A DNA stretch of 64,000 bases from Pseudomonas mangrovi (GCF_003052585.1 NZ_QASN01000020.1:310001-374000); one strand, 5' to 3'; positions 53,539 through 63,711 are shown, counted from the stretch's first letter. Made by a program: numbers and translations. Notes: generated by a model from the sequence alone, not told the origin.

Positions 53539-54471
53539 ATGTCCACTGCGTTGTCCCTGCGCCAGCTGACCAAGACCTACAACAACGGATTCCAGGCCCT
53601 CAAGGGCATCGATCTCGACGTTGCCGAGGGTGATTTCTTTGCCTTGCTCGGTCCCAACGGTGCGGGCAAGTCGACCACCATCGGCATCCTCTCCACCCTG
53701 GTGAACAAGACCAGCGGCACGGTGAACGTGTTCGGCAATGATCTGGATCGAAGTCCCGCCGCGCTCAAGCGCTGCCTGGGGGTGGTACCGCAGGAGTTCA
53801 ACTTCAGCCAGTTCGAGAAGGTCTTCGACATAGTCGTGACCCAGGCCGGCTACTACGGTATTCCAAGGCGCCTGGCCGGCGAGCGGGCCGAGCAGTATCT
53901 GACCCAGCTGGGTCTGTGGGACAAGCGTGACAGCGCCTCGCGCGAGTTGTCCGGCGGCATGAAGCGCCGCCTGATGATCGCCCGGGCACTGGTGCACCAG
54001 CCGCGTCTGCTGATCCTCGACGAGCCCACCGCCGGGGTCGACATCGAGCTGCGTCGTTCGATGTGGAGCTTTCTCACCGAGCTGAACGCGCAGGGCATCA
54101 CCATCATCCTTACCACGCACTATCTGGAGGAAGCCGAGCAGCTGTGTCGCAACATCGGCATCATTGACCACGGCCGCATCGTCGAGAACACCAGCATGCG
54201 CGAGCTGCTGACCCAGCTGCATGTGGAAACCTTCCTGCTCGATCTGAAGGAGTCGCTGCTGATCGAGCCGCAACTGCTCGGTTACCCGGCGCGGCTGCTG
54301 GATTCGCACACGCTCGAGGTGCAGGTGGAGAAGGAACAGGGCATCACCGGGCTGTTTCAGCAACTGGCGACCCAGGGCATCGAGGTGCAGAGCCTGCGCA
54401 ACAAGACCAATCGCCTGGAGGAGCTGTTCGTCTCGCTGGTCGAGAAGAACCTGCAGGAGGCCGGCCAATGA
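53539..54471 (+). CDS. ABC-2 type exporter ATPase (YadG-like)
   Basis: This 310-residue ATPase has Walker A GPNGAGKST at 38-46, signature LSGGMKRR near 137-144, Walker B LLILDEP and H-loop TTHYLEEAE. A C-terminal extension of about 80 residues is typical of YadG/DRA-type exporters. The stop overlaps the permease start by 4 nt. Confidence 0.92.
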   Translation: MSTALSLRQLTKTYNNGFQALKGIDLDVAEGDFFALLGPNGAGKSTTIGILSTLVNKTSGTVNVFGNDLDRSPAALKRCLGVVPQEFNFSQFEKVFDIVVTQAGYYGIPRRLAGERAEQYLTQLGLWDKRDSASRELSGGMKRRLMIARALVHQPRLLILDEPTAGVDIELRRSMWSFLTELNAQGITIILTTHYLEEAEQLCRNIGIIDHGRIVENTSMRELLTQLHVETFLLDLKESLLIEPQLLGYPARLLDSHTLEVQVEKEQGITGLFQQLATQGIEVQSLRNKTNRLEELFVSLVEKNLQEAGQ

Positions 54472-55247
54472 ACATGGAACTGCGCTGCAATCTGGTCGCC
54501 CTGCAGACCATCGTGCGCCGCGAGGTGCGTCGCTTCCTGCGCATCTGGCCGCAGACGCTGTTGCCGCCGGCGATCACCATGGTTCTGTACTTCGTCATCT
54601 TCGGCAACCTGATCGGCCGGCAGATCGGCGACATGGGCGGCTTCACCTACATGCAGTACATCGTGCCCGGGCTGATCATGATGTCGATGATCACCAACTC
54701 CTACAGCAACGTGGTGTCGAGCTTCTTCAGCAGCAAGTTCCAGCGCTCGGTGGAGGAGCTTTTGGTGTCGCCGGTGTCGCCACACGTGATCCTGATCGGC
54801 TACGTCACCGGCGGGGTCTGCCGCGGTTTGGCGGTGGCGCTGATCGTGACCCTGCTGTCGCTGTTCTTCACCGAGATGCAGGTGCACCACCTCGGTGTGA
54901 CCGTGCTGGTGATGCTGCTCACCGCGACGCTGTTTTCCCTTGGCGGCTTCGTCAATGCGGTGTACGCGCGCAACTTCGACGACATCTCGATCATCCCCAA
55001 CTTCGTGCTGACGCCGCTGACCTATCTGGGTGGGGTGTTCTACTCGATCAGTCTGCTGTCACCGCTGTGGCAGACGCTGTCGATGGCCAACCCGATCCTG
55101 CACATGGTCAATGCCTTCCGCTACGGCATCCTCGGCGTCTCCGACATCCATATCGGCGTGGCGTTGAGCTTCATGCTGGTCGCCACCGTGGCCTTGTACC
55201 TGTTCGCCCTGAGACTGCTGGTCAGTGGCAGAGGCATGCGTCAGTAA
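54468..55247 (+). CDS. ABC-2 type exporter permease (YadH-like)
   Basis: This 259-residue inner-membrane protein has six hydrophobic segments and the ABC-2 signature region near 180-215 (PNFVLTPLTYLGGVFYSISLLSPLWQTLSMANPILHMVNAFR). It is translationally coupled to the ATPase gene. The substrate is unknown. Confidence 0.92.
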   Translation: MNMELRCNLVALQTIVRREVRRFLRIWPQTLLPPAITMVLYFVIFGNLIGRQIGDMGGFTYMQYIVPGLIMMSMITNSYSNVVSSFFSSKFQRSVEELLVSPVSPHVILIGYVTGGVCRGLAVALIVTLLSLFFTEMQVHHLGVTVLVMLLTATLFSLGGFVNAVYARNFDDISIIPNFVLTPLTYLGGVFYSISLLSPLWQTLSMANPILHMVNAFRYGILGVSDIHIGVALSFMLVATVALYLFALRLLVSGRGMRQ

Positions 55248-55337
55248 CCCCTGACATTCATATCCTGACACAGCCAGTGCTGTGAGCTGGGCGAGCCGCG
55301 CCGTTACACTGCCGGCTTGCTCAGATTGGGGTAGTCC

Positions 55338-56354
55338 ATGTTCAGGTCGTTGCATCGTCTGCTGTTCTCGGTCTTGGCGCTCTCCGCGCCGGCATTCGCC
55401 AATCCACCGCTGGTGGAGGTAGTGCAGCCGGAGCTCAGGCTGGTGCGGGACGAGCTGGTGACCTTCGGTTCGCTGCGCTCGGACGAGTCGCTGATGATTC
55501 GTCCCGAAGTCGACGGCCGCGTGGCGCAATTGCATTTTCGCGAGGGCCAGGCGGTGAGTGCAGGGGATCTGCTGGTCAGTCTGGACGACGCCATCACCCG
55601 CGCCGAGCTGGCACAGGCCGAAGCCAACCTGAGCCTGGCGCAGAAGAACTACGAAAGGGCGCAGCGTCTGTTCAGCCGCGGCGCCAGCAATGCGCAGGCG
55701 CGTGACGAGGCCCAGGCCGAGGAACAGGCCGCCAGCGCCAGTCTGGCGCTGGCCCGCGCACGGCTGGACAAGACCCGCTTGCACGCACCGCACGACGGCG
55801 TGCTCGGTCTGCGCCACGTCAGTCCCGGCGACTATCTCGAGGCCGGTCAGGACATCGTCAACCTGGAAGTGCTCGATCCGCTCAAGGTCGAGTTTCGCGT
55901 GCCGCAGAAGAGTGCCGGGCGCATTCGCCCCGGCCAGCGCATCGAGATCGCTGTCGATGCCTGGCCCGATGAGCGTTTCGTCGGCGAGGTCTACGCCATC
56001 AATCCGCGGGTCGACGAGGCCGGCCGCAGTCAGGCGTTGCGGGCCCACGTCGGCAACGCCGAGAGGCGCCTGCAGCCGGGGCAGTTCGTCCGTGTCGCGG
56101 TGATCCTCGCCGAGCGGCCGGACGCCCTGGTGGTGCCGGAGGAGGCGCTGGTGCCGCGCGGCGACAAGACCCAGCTGGCGCTGGTCGAGGACGGCAAGGC
56201 GGTCTTTCGCGAGGTGCGCAGTGGTCGGCGCAAGGACGGCTGGGTCGAGATCGTTGAAGGTCTGGACGCTGCCGAGCAGGTGATCAGCGCCGGCTGGCAG
56301 AAGGTCTCCCAGGGCAGCGAGGTTCGTGTGCGGCGCGTGGAGCGCAGCGAATGA
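55338..56354 (+). CDS. RND efflux periplasmic adaptor (membrane fusion protein)
   Basis: This 338-residue secreted adaptor has a signal peptide to about residue 21 (AFA/NPP). A lipoyl/biotinyl half-motif pair flanks a short coiled hairpin (LAQAEANLSLAQKNYERAQRLFSRGA), followed by beta-barrel and membrane-proximal domains. It is not a lipoprotein. Its stop overlaps the RND pump start (ATGA). Confidence 0.92.
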   Translation: MFRSLHRLLFSVLALSAPAFANPPLVEVVQPELRLVRDELVTFGSLRSDESLMIRPEVDGRVAQLHFREGQAVSAGDLLVSLDDAITRAELAQAEANLSLAQKNYERAQRLFSRGASNAQARDEAQAEEQAASASLALARARLDKTRLHAPHDGVLGLRHVSPGDYLEAGQDIVNLEVLDPLKVEFRVPQKSAGRIRPGQRIEIAVDAWPDERFVGEVYAINPRVDEAGRSQALRAHVGNAERRLQPGQFVRVAVILAERPDALVVPEEALVPRGDKTQLALVEDGKAVFREVRSGRRKDGWVEIVEGLDAAEQVISAGWQKVSQGSEVRVRRVERSE

Positions 56355-59300
56355 CGCTGACCGACATCTGCATCCGTCGCCCGGTTTTCGCCACAGTCCT
56401 CTCGCTGGTGGTGGTGCTGCTGGGGCTGATGGCCTATCAGCGCCTGAACGTGCGCGAGTACCCGAACATCGATGTGCCGGTGGTCACGGTCAACGTGTTC
56501 TACCCCGGCGCCAGCCCCGAGATCATGGAGTCGCAGGTCGCCCAACCGATCGAGGACGTGCTCGCCGGTATCGAGGGGCTGGACTTCGTCACCTCGATCA
56601 GTCGTTCGGAAAACACCCAGATCACCGCTCAGTTCGTGCTCGGGCGCAGTCCGGATGAGGCCGCCAACGATGTCCGTGATCGACTCGGTCGGGTGCGCAC
56701 GCTATTGCCCGACGAGATCGACGAACCCATGGTGCAGAAGGTCGAGGCCGACGCCCAGCCGGTGATCTGGCTGGGCTTCTTCAGCGATCGCCACAGCAGC
56801 ATGGAGATCACCGACCTGCTCGAGCGGGTCATGCAGGACCGGGTGCAGACCATTCCCGGTGTTTCCGAGGTAACCATTCGTGGCGCGCGTACGCCCTCCA
56901 TGCGCATCTGGCTCGACCCGGAAAGCCTCGCCGGCTACGGCCTCACGGTACAGGACATAGAAGACGCACTGCGGCGGCAGAACGTCGAGATTCCGGCCGG
57001 CCGTATCGAGTCGACCCAGCGCGAGTTCAGCGTGCTCGCCGAAACCGATCTGCGCAGTGCCGAGGCGTTCAACAACCTGATCGTCGATGACTCGCGTGGC
57101 TATCTGCTGCGCCTGTCGGATGTCGGCGAAGCGCGCATAGGACCGGCCGACGAGCGCAGCCTGGTGCGCTACATGGGCCGTCCTGCGGTGACCATGGGCC
57201 TGATCAAGCAGGCCACCGCCAACCCGCTGGAGATCTCCGCCGAGCTTGCGAAGGCGCTGCCGGAGATGCGTGCGCTGTTGCCGGAGGGAATGGAGTTGGC
57301 GGTCTCCAGCGATAACTCGCTGTTCATCCGCGAGTCGATCAACAACGTCTACATCACCATCGGTGAAGCGGTGGTGCTGGTCATCCTGATCATCTTCCTG
57401 TTCCTGCGCTCGTGGCGCGCGACCCTGATTCCGCTGGTGACCATCCCGGTGTCGCTGATCGGCGCCTGCGCGCTGATGGCGCTGATGGGCTTCACCATCA
57501 ACACCCTGACGCTGCTGGCGATGGTGCTGGCGATCGGCCTGGTGGTGGATGACGCCATCGTGATGCTGGAGAACATCCACCGGCATATAGAAGAGGGCAT
57601 GCAGCCGCTGGCTGCTGCGCTCAAGGGCAGCCGCGAGATCGCCTTCGCGGTGATCGCCATGACCCTGACGCTGGCGGCGGTGTTCGCGCCCATCGGTTTC
57701 ATGCAGGGCACCACCGGCAAACTGTTCACCGAGTTTGCCTGGACCCTGGCCGGTGCGGTGCTGGTCTCCGGTTTCGTCGCGCTGACGCTGACGCCGATGA
57801 TGTGCGCGCTGATGCTCAAGCCGCACCAGACCCGGCACAGCCGCATCTATGTGCGGATCGAGGCGCTTCTCGATGGCCTGGGCACTGGCTACCGTCGGCT
57901 GCTGGAGCGCGTACTGGGGCTTTGGCCGCTGATCCTGCTGGTTCTGTTGGGCATGCTGCTGCTCAGCGGCTGGCTGTTCACCAGCCTGCGCTCGGAGCTG
58001 GCGCCGACCGAGGACACCGGCATGATCGTCGGCGTGATCAACTCGCCCGACGGCGCCACCATCGGCTACACCAGTCGCTATGCGAAAGAGGTCGAGCAGG
58101 CCTACGCCTCGATCGAGGAGGCCAATCGCTATCTGGTGATCATCGGTTTCCCCACCGCCGGGCAGGCCATCTCGATCGTACGCCTGGATGATTGGGGCGA
58201 GCGTGAGCGCAGCCAGTTCGAGATTCGCGAAGAGCTGCTACCCAAGCTGCAGGACATTCCCGGCATTCGCGCCTTTCCGGTCAACCGGCCCCCGATGGGG
58301 CAGAGCCCACGCAACCAGCCGGTCAGCTTCGTGATCCGCTCCTCGCTCGAATACGAAGAACTGGAAACCTACGTCAGCCAGCTGATGGCGGCGGTGCGCG
58401 ACTATCCGGGGCTGGAGAGCCTGGATAGCGATCTGCGCCTGAACATGCCGCAACTGAAGATCGATGTGAACCGCGAGCAGGCGGTGGCAGTCGGCACCGA
58501 CGTCGCCACCATCGGCCGCACGCTGGAAAGCCTGTTCGGCAGCCGCCAGGTGACGCGCTTCAAGCAGAACGGCGAGCAGTACGACGTGCTGGTGCAGCTG
58601 GCGGAAATCGATCGCAGCAATCCGGACGACCTGACCCGGGTATACGTGCGCGGCGGCGATGGCTCGATGGTCCAGCTGTCGAACCTGATCAACGTGCGCG
58701 AGGGTGTCGCGGCGCGCGAGCTGAACCACTTCAACCAGCTGCGTGCAGTGACCCTGACGGCCAACGTCGGTCAGGGCTACACCCTCGGTGAAGCGCTGGA
58801 GCATCTGGAGCAGGCGGCGCGCGAGATACTGCCGCCAGAGACGCTGTTCGACTACACGGGCATTTCCCGTGACTTCAAGCAGTCCGGCGCGAGCATTGCG
58901 CTGATCTTCGCCCTTGCCCTGGTGTTCATCTATCTGGTGCTGGCGGCGCAGTTCGAGAGCTTCCTCGATCCACTGATCATTCTCTTCAGCGTGCCGCTGT
59001 CGATGGTTGGTGCGCTGGCGGCGCTGCAGCTGGGCGGCGGTACGCTGAACATCTACTCGCAGATCGGTCTGGTGACGCTGATCGGGCTGATCACCAAGCA
59101 CGGCATCCTGATCGTCGAGTTCGCCAACAGCCTGGCACGACGCGGGGTCGAGCTGCGCGAGGCTATCCTCGACGCCTCGGTACAACGTCTGCGCCCGATC
59201 CTGATGACCACCGGCGCCATGGTGCTTGGCTCCGTCCCCCTAGCGATCGCCTCCGGGGCCGGCGCGTTGAGTCGTCAGCAGATCGGCCTGGTGATCGTCG

Positions 59301-59413
59301 GCGGCCTGCTGGTCGGCACGCTGTTCACCCTGGTGGTGATTCCGACCCTGTATCTCTTGCTGCGCCGCTGGCGACCGGTGCCGCAGGAGCTCGTTACCGA
59401 GCCGGTCGCCTGA
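56351..59413 (+). CDS. RND family efflux transporter, inner-membrane pump
   Basis: This 1020-residue HAE1-type RND pump has 12 expected transmembrane helices and two large periplasmic loops. It shows the TM1 start IRRPVFATVLSLVVVLLGL and the TM4 proton-relay pair in LAIGLVVDDAIVMLENIHRHIEEG. A later GLITKHGILIVEFAN motif is also present. There is no outer-membrane factor gene here, so it likely borrows a TolC/OprM-type channel. Drug or lipid substrate cannot be inferred. Confidence 0.94.
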   Translation: MTLTDICIRRPVFATVLSLVVVLLGLMAYQRLNVREYPNIDVPVVTVNVFYPGASPEIMESQVAQPIEDVLAGIEGLDFVTSISRSENTQITAQFVLGRSPDEAANDVRDRLGRVRTLLPDEIDEPMVQKVEADAQPVIWLGFFSDRHSSMEITDLLERVMQDRVQTIPGVSEVTIRGARTPSMRIWLDPESLAGYGLTVQDIEDALRRQNVEIPAGRIESTQREFSVLAETDLRSAEAFNNLIVDDSRGYLLRLSDVGEARIGPADERSLVRYMGRPAVTMGLIKQATANPLEISAELAKALPEMRALLPEGMELAVSSDNSLFIRESINNVYITIGEAVVLVILIIFLFLRSWRATLIPLVTIPVSLIGACALMALMGFTINTLTLLAMVLAIGLVVDDAIVMLENIHRHIEEGMQPLAAALKGSREIAFAVIAMTLTLAAVFAPIGFMQGTTGKLFTEFAWTLAGAVLVSGFVALTLTPMMCALMLKPHQTRHSRIYVRIEALLDGLGTGYRRLLERVLGLWPLILLVLLGMLLLSGWLFTSLRSELAPTEDTGMIVGVINSPDGATIGYTSRYAKEVEQAYASIEEANRYLVIIGFPTAGQAISIVRLDDWGERERSQFEIREELLPKLQDIPGIRAFPVNRPPMGQSPRNQPVSFVIRSSLEYEELETYVSQLMAAVRDYPGLESLDSDLRLNMPQLKIDVNREQAVAVGTDVATIGRTLESLFGSRQVTRFKQNGEQYDVLVQLAEIDRSNPDDLTRVYVRGGDGSMVQLSNLINVREGVAARELNHFNQLRAVTLTANVGQGYTLGEALEHLEQAAREILPPETLFDYTGISRDFKQSGASIALIFALALVFIYLVLAAQFESFLDPLIILFSVPLSMVGALAALQLGGGTLNIYSQIGLVTLIGLITKHGILIVEFANSLARRGVELREAILDASVQRLRPILMTTGAMVLGSVPLAIASGAGALSRQQIGLVIVGGLLVGTLFTLVVIPTLYLLLRRWRPVPQELVTEPVA

Positions 59414-59508
59414 GTCGCGGCGCTTGATGCGCGTCCGGCAGTCCGGCCATGCGAGGCGTGCAGCGGGGTTATACTGCGCGCCGTTTTCGCCGCCGTCAGG
59501 TCATCGTC

Positions 59509-60339
59509 ATGCAGCATCCCGCCGAACAGTCGCCATTGGGCAAGTCGAGTGACTATGTCTTCAGCTATTCACCCGAACTGCTGTTCCCCATCCCGCGCGC
59601 GGCCAAATGGGCCGAGCTGGGCCTGACGGCAGACAGCCTGCCGTACCAGGGCGTGGATCTGTGGAACTGCTACGAGCTGTCCTGGCTGCTGCCCTCGGGC
59701 AAGCCGGTGGTGGCGGTGGGCGAGTTCGCGATTCCGGCCGACTCGCCGAACATCATCGAGTCGAAGTCGTTCAAACTCTACTTGAACTCGCTCAACCAGA
59801 GCGTCTTCGCCAGCACCGAGGCGTTGTGCGAGGCGCTGTGCCGGGATCTGTCCGCCGTGGCCGGGGCGACGGTCGAGGCGCGGGTGCGCAGCCTCGACGA
59901 GGTGGCGCTGGACGGTGTACGGACGCTGCCGGGGCGTTGTATCGACGGGCTGGATATCCAGGTCAGCGACTACAGCCATCCGCGGCCGGAGCTGCTTGTC
60001 TGCAACCGATCAAGGGTGGTGGACGAGGTACTGCACAGTCATCTGCTCAAATCCAACTGTCCGGTCACCGGTCAGCCCGACTGGGGCAGCGTGGTGGTGG
60101 AGTACCGCGGTGCCGAGCTGGACGCAGCCAGTCTGCTGGCCTATCTGGTGAGCTTCCGCCAGCATCGCGATTTTCATGAGCAGTGCGTGGAGCGGATCTT
60201 TCTCGATCTGCAGCGTTTGCTGCAGCCTGAATATCTCTGTGTCTATGCGCGCTACGTGCGTCGCGGCGGGCTGGATATCAATCCCTACCGCAGTACCGTC
60301 GCGCTGCAGCCCGACAACCGCCGGCTGGTGCGCCAGTAA
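59509..60339 (+). CDS. queF: NADPH-dependent 7-cyano-7-deazaguanine reductase
   Basis: This 276-residue long-form (YqgN-type) QueF reduces preQ0 to preQ1 in queuosine synthesis. The NADPH motif region [11 protein letters not shown] is at 84-94. The catalytic Cys184 is in [14 protein letters not shown], with Asp191. The start [16 protein letters not shown] is chosen by the family N-terminus. Confidence 0.96.
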   Translation: MQHPAEQSPLGKSSDYVFSYSPELLFPIPRAAKWAELGLTADSLPYQGVDLWNCYELSWLLPSGKPVVAVGEFAIPADSPNIIESKSFKLYLNSLNQSVFASTEALCEALCRDLSAVAGATVEARVRSLDEVALDGVRTLPGRCIDGLDIQVSDYSHPRPELLVCNRSRVVDEVLHSHLLKSNCPVTGQPDWGSVVVEYRGAELDAASLLAYLVSFRQHRDFHEQCVERIFLDLQRLLQPEYLCVYARYVRRGGLDINPYRSTVALQPDNRRLVRQ

Positions 60340-60360
60340 CGGCGCCCAGACCTGCGACGG

Positions 60361-60627
60361 TCAGATGCCCATGTTGGCCAGGCTCTGCAGGATGTTGCGC
60401 AGGGTGCCGGCAAGGGTAGGGTGATCGGCTTCGAAACGCTCGACTGCCAGGGTCACGCCGTCGACCAGAGAGGCATCGGGCGCTTCGGCCGCCTGGCGAG
60501 CCAGTTGGGCTTCGATGTCCTGGGTCAGCATGTACAGCGAGGCGCGCTCTTCTTCGCTCAACGGCGGGCTGTTGGCCAACTGGTCACGCAGGCTTTCCAG
60601 TTGTTGGTGCAGTTCTTGGCTGGGCAT
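60361..60627 (-). CDS. DUF4404 family protein
   Basis: This 88-residue helical protein has the family layout: LHQQLESLRDQLANSPPLSEEERASLYMLTQDIEAQL, then a variable linker and VERFEADHPTLAGTLRNILQSLANMGI. GGAGAGCCC precedes the ATG. Function is unknown. It is convergent with queF. Confidence 0.88.
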   Translation of the reverse strand: MPSQELHQQLESLRDQLANSPPLSEEERASLYMLTQDIEAQLARQAAEAPDASLVDGVTLAVERFEADHPTLAGTLRNILQSLANMGI

Positions 60628-60744
60628 GGGCTCTCCTTGGCGAGCAGGGTTCGGTGATTCGGGACGCTGATTCGTCCGACTTCATGAGGGACAGGGTAAT
60701 CCAGCCGCGCCGGCCTGTCCTGACTCGCGTCATCTGTCGCGCGA

Positions 60745-61167
60745 TCAGGGCGATGCCGGGCCAAAGCCGAACAGCACGCGGACGTCATCGGGCACGGCGA
60801 TCGAGGTATTGCTGCCATGGTCGACCCAGACCAGTTTGCAGTGGCCTTCGCCGTAAGTCGTGCGCGGGTCCTCGAGCGTACTCAGGCGGTGCTCGATGGT
60901 CAGGCTGCTGCGCCTGACGCCGCCGGCATACAGCTCGACCATCACCGTGGCCGGGTGGACGACTGGTTTCAGGTAGGTGTGCAGGGTCTGCAGGATCAGC
61001 GGGCCGGTGGGCATGTTGTTCATTCCGATACCGAGCTTCTCGAACCAGGACACCCGTGCCTCCTCCAGATACTGGATGTAGAGGGTATTGTTGACGTGGC
61101 CATAGCTGTCCATGTCGCCCCAGCGCACCGGGATATGCGCGATGTGCAGAAGAGGTTTGTTGTGCAT
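60745..61167 (-). CDS. Acyl-CoA thioesterase, 4HBT hotdog fold
   Basis: This 140-residue single hotdog domain has the catalytic-site segment WGDMDSYGHVNNTLYIQYLEEAR (Asp18 or Asp20, His24), as in YbgC/FcbC-type thioesterases. Substrate chain is unknown. It is divergent from mlaA, with about 100 bp shared. Confidence 0.88.
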   Translation of the reverse strand: MHNKPLLHIAHIPVRWGDMDSYGHVNNTLYIQYLEEARVSWFEKLGIGMNNMPTGPLILQTLHTYLKPVVHPATVMVELYAGGVRRSSLTIEHRLSTLEDPRTTYGEGHCKLVWVDHGSNTSIAVPDDVRVLFGFGPASP

Positions 61168-61270
61168 CGATCTCGTTCGCTATGCTGCGGAAATTACCAG
61201 CGGACGCTTTATACTGCGCCGCCTCAAGGCCGTCCGGCCGCACACTACTTGCCCGTTGGGGAGACTGCAA

Positions 61271-61972
61271 ATGGCTAAATCCGGCTCGAACTGGACCATC
61301 CCACTGCGCCGGCTGATCACTTGCGGGCTGCTTGCGATGCTGCCGAGCGGTGTGGCGCTGGCGGAGGAGGACCCCTTCGAGGGCTTCAATCGGGTAGTGT
61401 TCCGCTTCAACGACACCCTCGATACCTATGCTCTCAAGCCGATCGCTCAGGGCTATCAGGCTGTTACACCGCAGATCGTCGAGGACGGTGTACACAACGT
61501 CTTCGGCAACATCGGCGAGGTGCGCAACCTTACCCACGATCTGCTGCAGGGCAAGTTCCATGATGCCGGCGTCGATACTGGCCGCCTGCTGCTCAACACC
61601 ACCTTCGGCCTGCTGGGCTTCTTCGATGTCGCCAGCGAGATGGGGCTGGTGCGCAACGATGAGGACTTCGGTCAGACACTCGGCGCCTGGGGCGTCGGTA
61701 GTGGTCCTTATCTGGTATTGCCGCTGATGGGGCCGAGTACCGTGCGTGACGGTCTGGCGGGTGTGCCGGATGGCTATCTCGGACCCTATCCGTACATGGA
61801 TCACGTGCCGACCCGCAATGTGGTGCGCGGGGTCAACGTGGTCGACACGCGTGCCAGTCTGCTCAAGGTCGAGCGCATGGTGGGCGGGGACAAGTACGTG
61901 TTCGTGCGTAACGCCTATCTGCAGACGCGCGAGTTCCGGGTGCGCGACGGGCAGGTGGAAGACGACTTCTAA
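61271..61972 (+). CDS. mlaA: MlaA/VacJ family phospholipid-transport outer-membrane component
   Basis: This 233-residue protein removes misplaced phospholipid from the outer leaflet with the Mla pathway. Family landmarks are EDPFEGFNRVVFRFND, PQIVEDGVHNVFGNIGEVRNL, LLNTTFGLLGFFDVA and DFGQTLGAWGVGSGPYLVLPLMGPSTVRDG. The signal peptide ends VALA/EED without a usable lipobox Cys, so it would not be lipidated, unlike E. coli MlaA. GGGGAG lies upstream of the ATG. Confidence 0.93.
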   Translation: MAKSGSNWTIPLRRLITCGLLAMLPSGVALAEEDPFEGFNRVVFRFNDTLDTYALKPIAQGYQAVTPQIVEDGVHNVFGNIGEVRNLTHDLLQGKFHDAGVDTGRLLLNTTFGLLGFFDVASEMGLVRNDEDFGQTLGAWGVGSGPYLVLPLMGPSTVRDGLAGVPDGYLGPYPYMDHVPTRNVVRGVNVVDTRASLLKVERMVGGDKYVFVRNAYLQTREFRVRDGQVEDDF

Positions 61973-61975
61973 ATG

Positions 61976-62007
61976 AAAAAAACGGGCGGGCCATGCGGCT
62001 CGCCCGT
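61976..62007. terminator. Bidirectional terminator between mlaA and the PilZ gene
   Basis: ACGGGCG/CGCCCGT with an inner GGCC-ATGC-GGCT stem and an A-run on the left (T-run for the PilZ gene on the minus strand). Confidence 0.8.
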
Positions 62008-62014
62008 GGACGAA

Positions 62015-62314
62015 TCAGAGCATCGAGAGTACCGACAGCCCCAGGGATTGGCGGCCATCTTCAAGATCCAGCGCCCGCACGACCTCGGCCTCTACGTTGA
62101 GGTCGGCCAGTTGGTCGTGCTCGGAAGGAATATGCACACCGATGCGGTCGCCTATGGCCAGGCGGGTGGCGGCCTCGACCTGCATGCCGTTGCTCGACAG
62201 GTCCAGGCACAGTGCGGGAATCTTCTGCCCGTCGTGAACCAGGGTGACGGGTGCCTCCAGACGCATGCGGATGAAGTCTCGTTTCTCACTGTAGGCGCGG
62301 TCAGACGTACTCAT
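62015..62314 (-). CDS. PilZ domain protein (cyclic-di-GMP binding)
   Basis: This 99-residue single PilZ domain has both c-di-GMP motifs: R-x3-R at Arg12/Arg16 (KRDFIRM) and D-x-S-x2-G at Asp38-Ser40-Gly43 (LDLSSNG). The start MSTSDRAYSEKRD is chosen because the motif must lie near the N-terminus; upstream in-frame residues are unsupported. It may act on surface-related outputs. Confidence 0.9.
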   Translation of the reverse strand: MSTSDRAYSEKRDFIRMRLEAPVTLVHDGQKIPALCLDLSSNGMQVEAATRLAIGDRIGVHIPSEHDQLADLNVEAEVVRALDLEDGRQSLGLSVLSML

Positions 62315-62526
62315 GAATGGCTGTCCTCTCGAGTTGTTTGCGGACGCGGCGCAAGCTCTTATAACCCCCGTGGATTTGAGGTGTAAAGCGACCTTTGGCC
62401 AGGCTGTGACGGCTTGAATCACCTGGCGGATGGGAGTACCGTCTGCGCCTTGAATGAAACCCAGTCCCCGCGCTCGGATTGATCGAGGGCGAGCAACGCC
62501 TCAAGGCGCCGATTTTCCGGTATCCC

Positions 62527-63711
62527 ATGCACAACACCCGTGCCAAGTTGCTGATCATTGATGACGATGAGGTCGTGCGTGCAAGTGTCGCGGCCTATCT
62601 GGAAGATAGTGGGTTCACGGTGCTGCAGGCGGGTAACGGCGCTGAAGGGCTACGCTGTTTCGAGACCGACCAGCCGCAGCTGGTCATCTGTGATCTGCGC
62701 ATGCCCCAGGTCGACGGGCTGGAGCTGATACGACGGGTTGCCGCGGTAGACGCCGACCTTCCGGTGATCGTCATGTCCGGCGCCGGTGTCATGTCCGATG
62801 TGGTCGAGGCTCTGCGTCTGGGCGCGGCCGACTATCTGATCAAGCCCCTGGAAGATCTGGCGGTACTCGAGCATTCGGTGAACAGGGCGTTGGACCGTTC
62901 GCGGCTGCGGCTGGAAAACACCCGTTATCGCGAAAAGCTCGAGGTGGCCAATCGCGAGCTGCAGACCAGCCTGGACCTGCTGCGCGAAGACCAGACCGCC
63001 GGGCGCCAGGTGCAGATGAACATGCTGCCGGTTACGCCCTGGACGGTGGGCGACCTGCATTTCGCTCACAAGATCATTCCCTCGCTTTATCTGTCTGGCG
63101 ACTTCGTCGACTACTTTCGTATCGACGACCACCGCGTGGGCTTCTACCTCGCCGACGTATCCGGTCACGGCGCTTCTTCGGCTTTCGTCACCGTGCTGCT
63201 CAAGTTCATGACCACCCGCCTGCTGTACGAGTCGCGCAAAGGTGGCAGCCTGCCGGACTTCAATCCGTCGGAGGTGCTCGGCCACATCAACCGCGGGCTG
63301 ATCAACTGCAAGCTGGGCAAACACGTGACCATGCTTGGCGGGGTAATAGATGAGCAGCGCGGTGTGCTGACCTACAGTATCGGTGGGCACTTGCCGCTGC
63401 CGGTTCTGTTTGCCGACGGTGACGCCCGGTACCTGGAGGGACGTGGGCTGCCGGTAGGCCTGTTCGATGAGGCCAGCTACGAAGACCATGAGTTGCCACT
63501 GCCCGAGGCCTTCAGCCTGACCTTGCTGTCCGACGGCATACTGGACCTTTTGCCGGGCGAAACCCTCAAAGAAAAGGAAGCGATACTTCCGCGCATGGTG
63601 GTGGAAGCCGGCGGTACCCTGGACGGTCTGCGTCAGGTGCTTGGGCTGGCAGCACTATCCGACATGCCCGATGACATCGCATTGCTGGTGTTGAGCAGGA
63701 ACCTTGCATGA
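62527..63711 (+). CDS. rssB: Response regulator with PP2C-type phosphatase output (RssB-like)
   Basis: This 394-residue protein has a receiver domain (residues 7-122; phospho-acceptor Asp56 in VICDLRMP, Lys106 in YLIKP). A coiled linker (125-165) follows, then a PPM/SpoIIE-type phosphatase domain with metal residues in LSGDFVDYF (Gly191-Asp192) and ADVSGHGASSAF (Asp210). Pseudomonas RssB has this layout and acts through a partner anti-anti-sigma protein. Its stop overlaps the STAS gene start by 4 nt, supporting that partnership. Confidence 0.88.
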   Translation: MHNTRAKLLIIDDDEVVRASVAAYLEDSGFTVLQAGNGAEGLRCFETDQPQLVICDLRMPQVDGLELIRRVAAVDADLPVIVMSGAGVMSDVVEALRLGAADYLIKPLEDLAVLEHSVNRALDRSRLRLENTRYREKLEVANRELQTSLDLLREDQTAGRQVQMNMLPVTPWTVGDLHFAHKIIPSLYLSGDFVDYFRIDDHRVGFYLADVSGHGASSAFVTVLLKFMTTRLLYESRKGGSLPDFNPSEVLGHINRGLINCKLGKHVTMLGGVIDEQRGVLTYSIGGHLPLPVLFADGDARYLEGRGLPVGLFDEASYEDHELPLPEAFSLTLLSDGILDLLPGETLKEKEAILPRMVVEAGGTLDGLRQVLGLAALSDMPDDIALLVLSRNLA

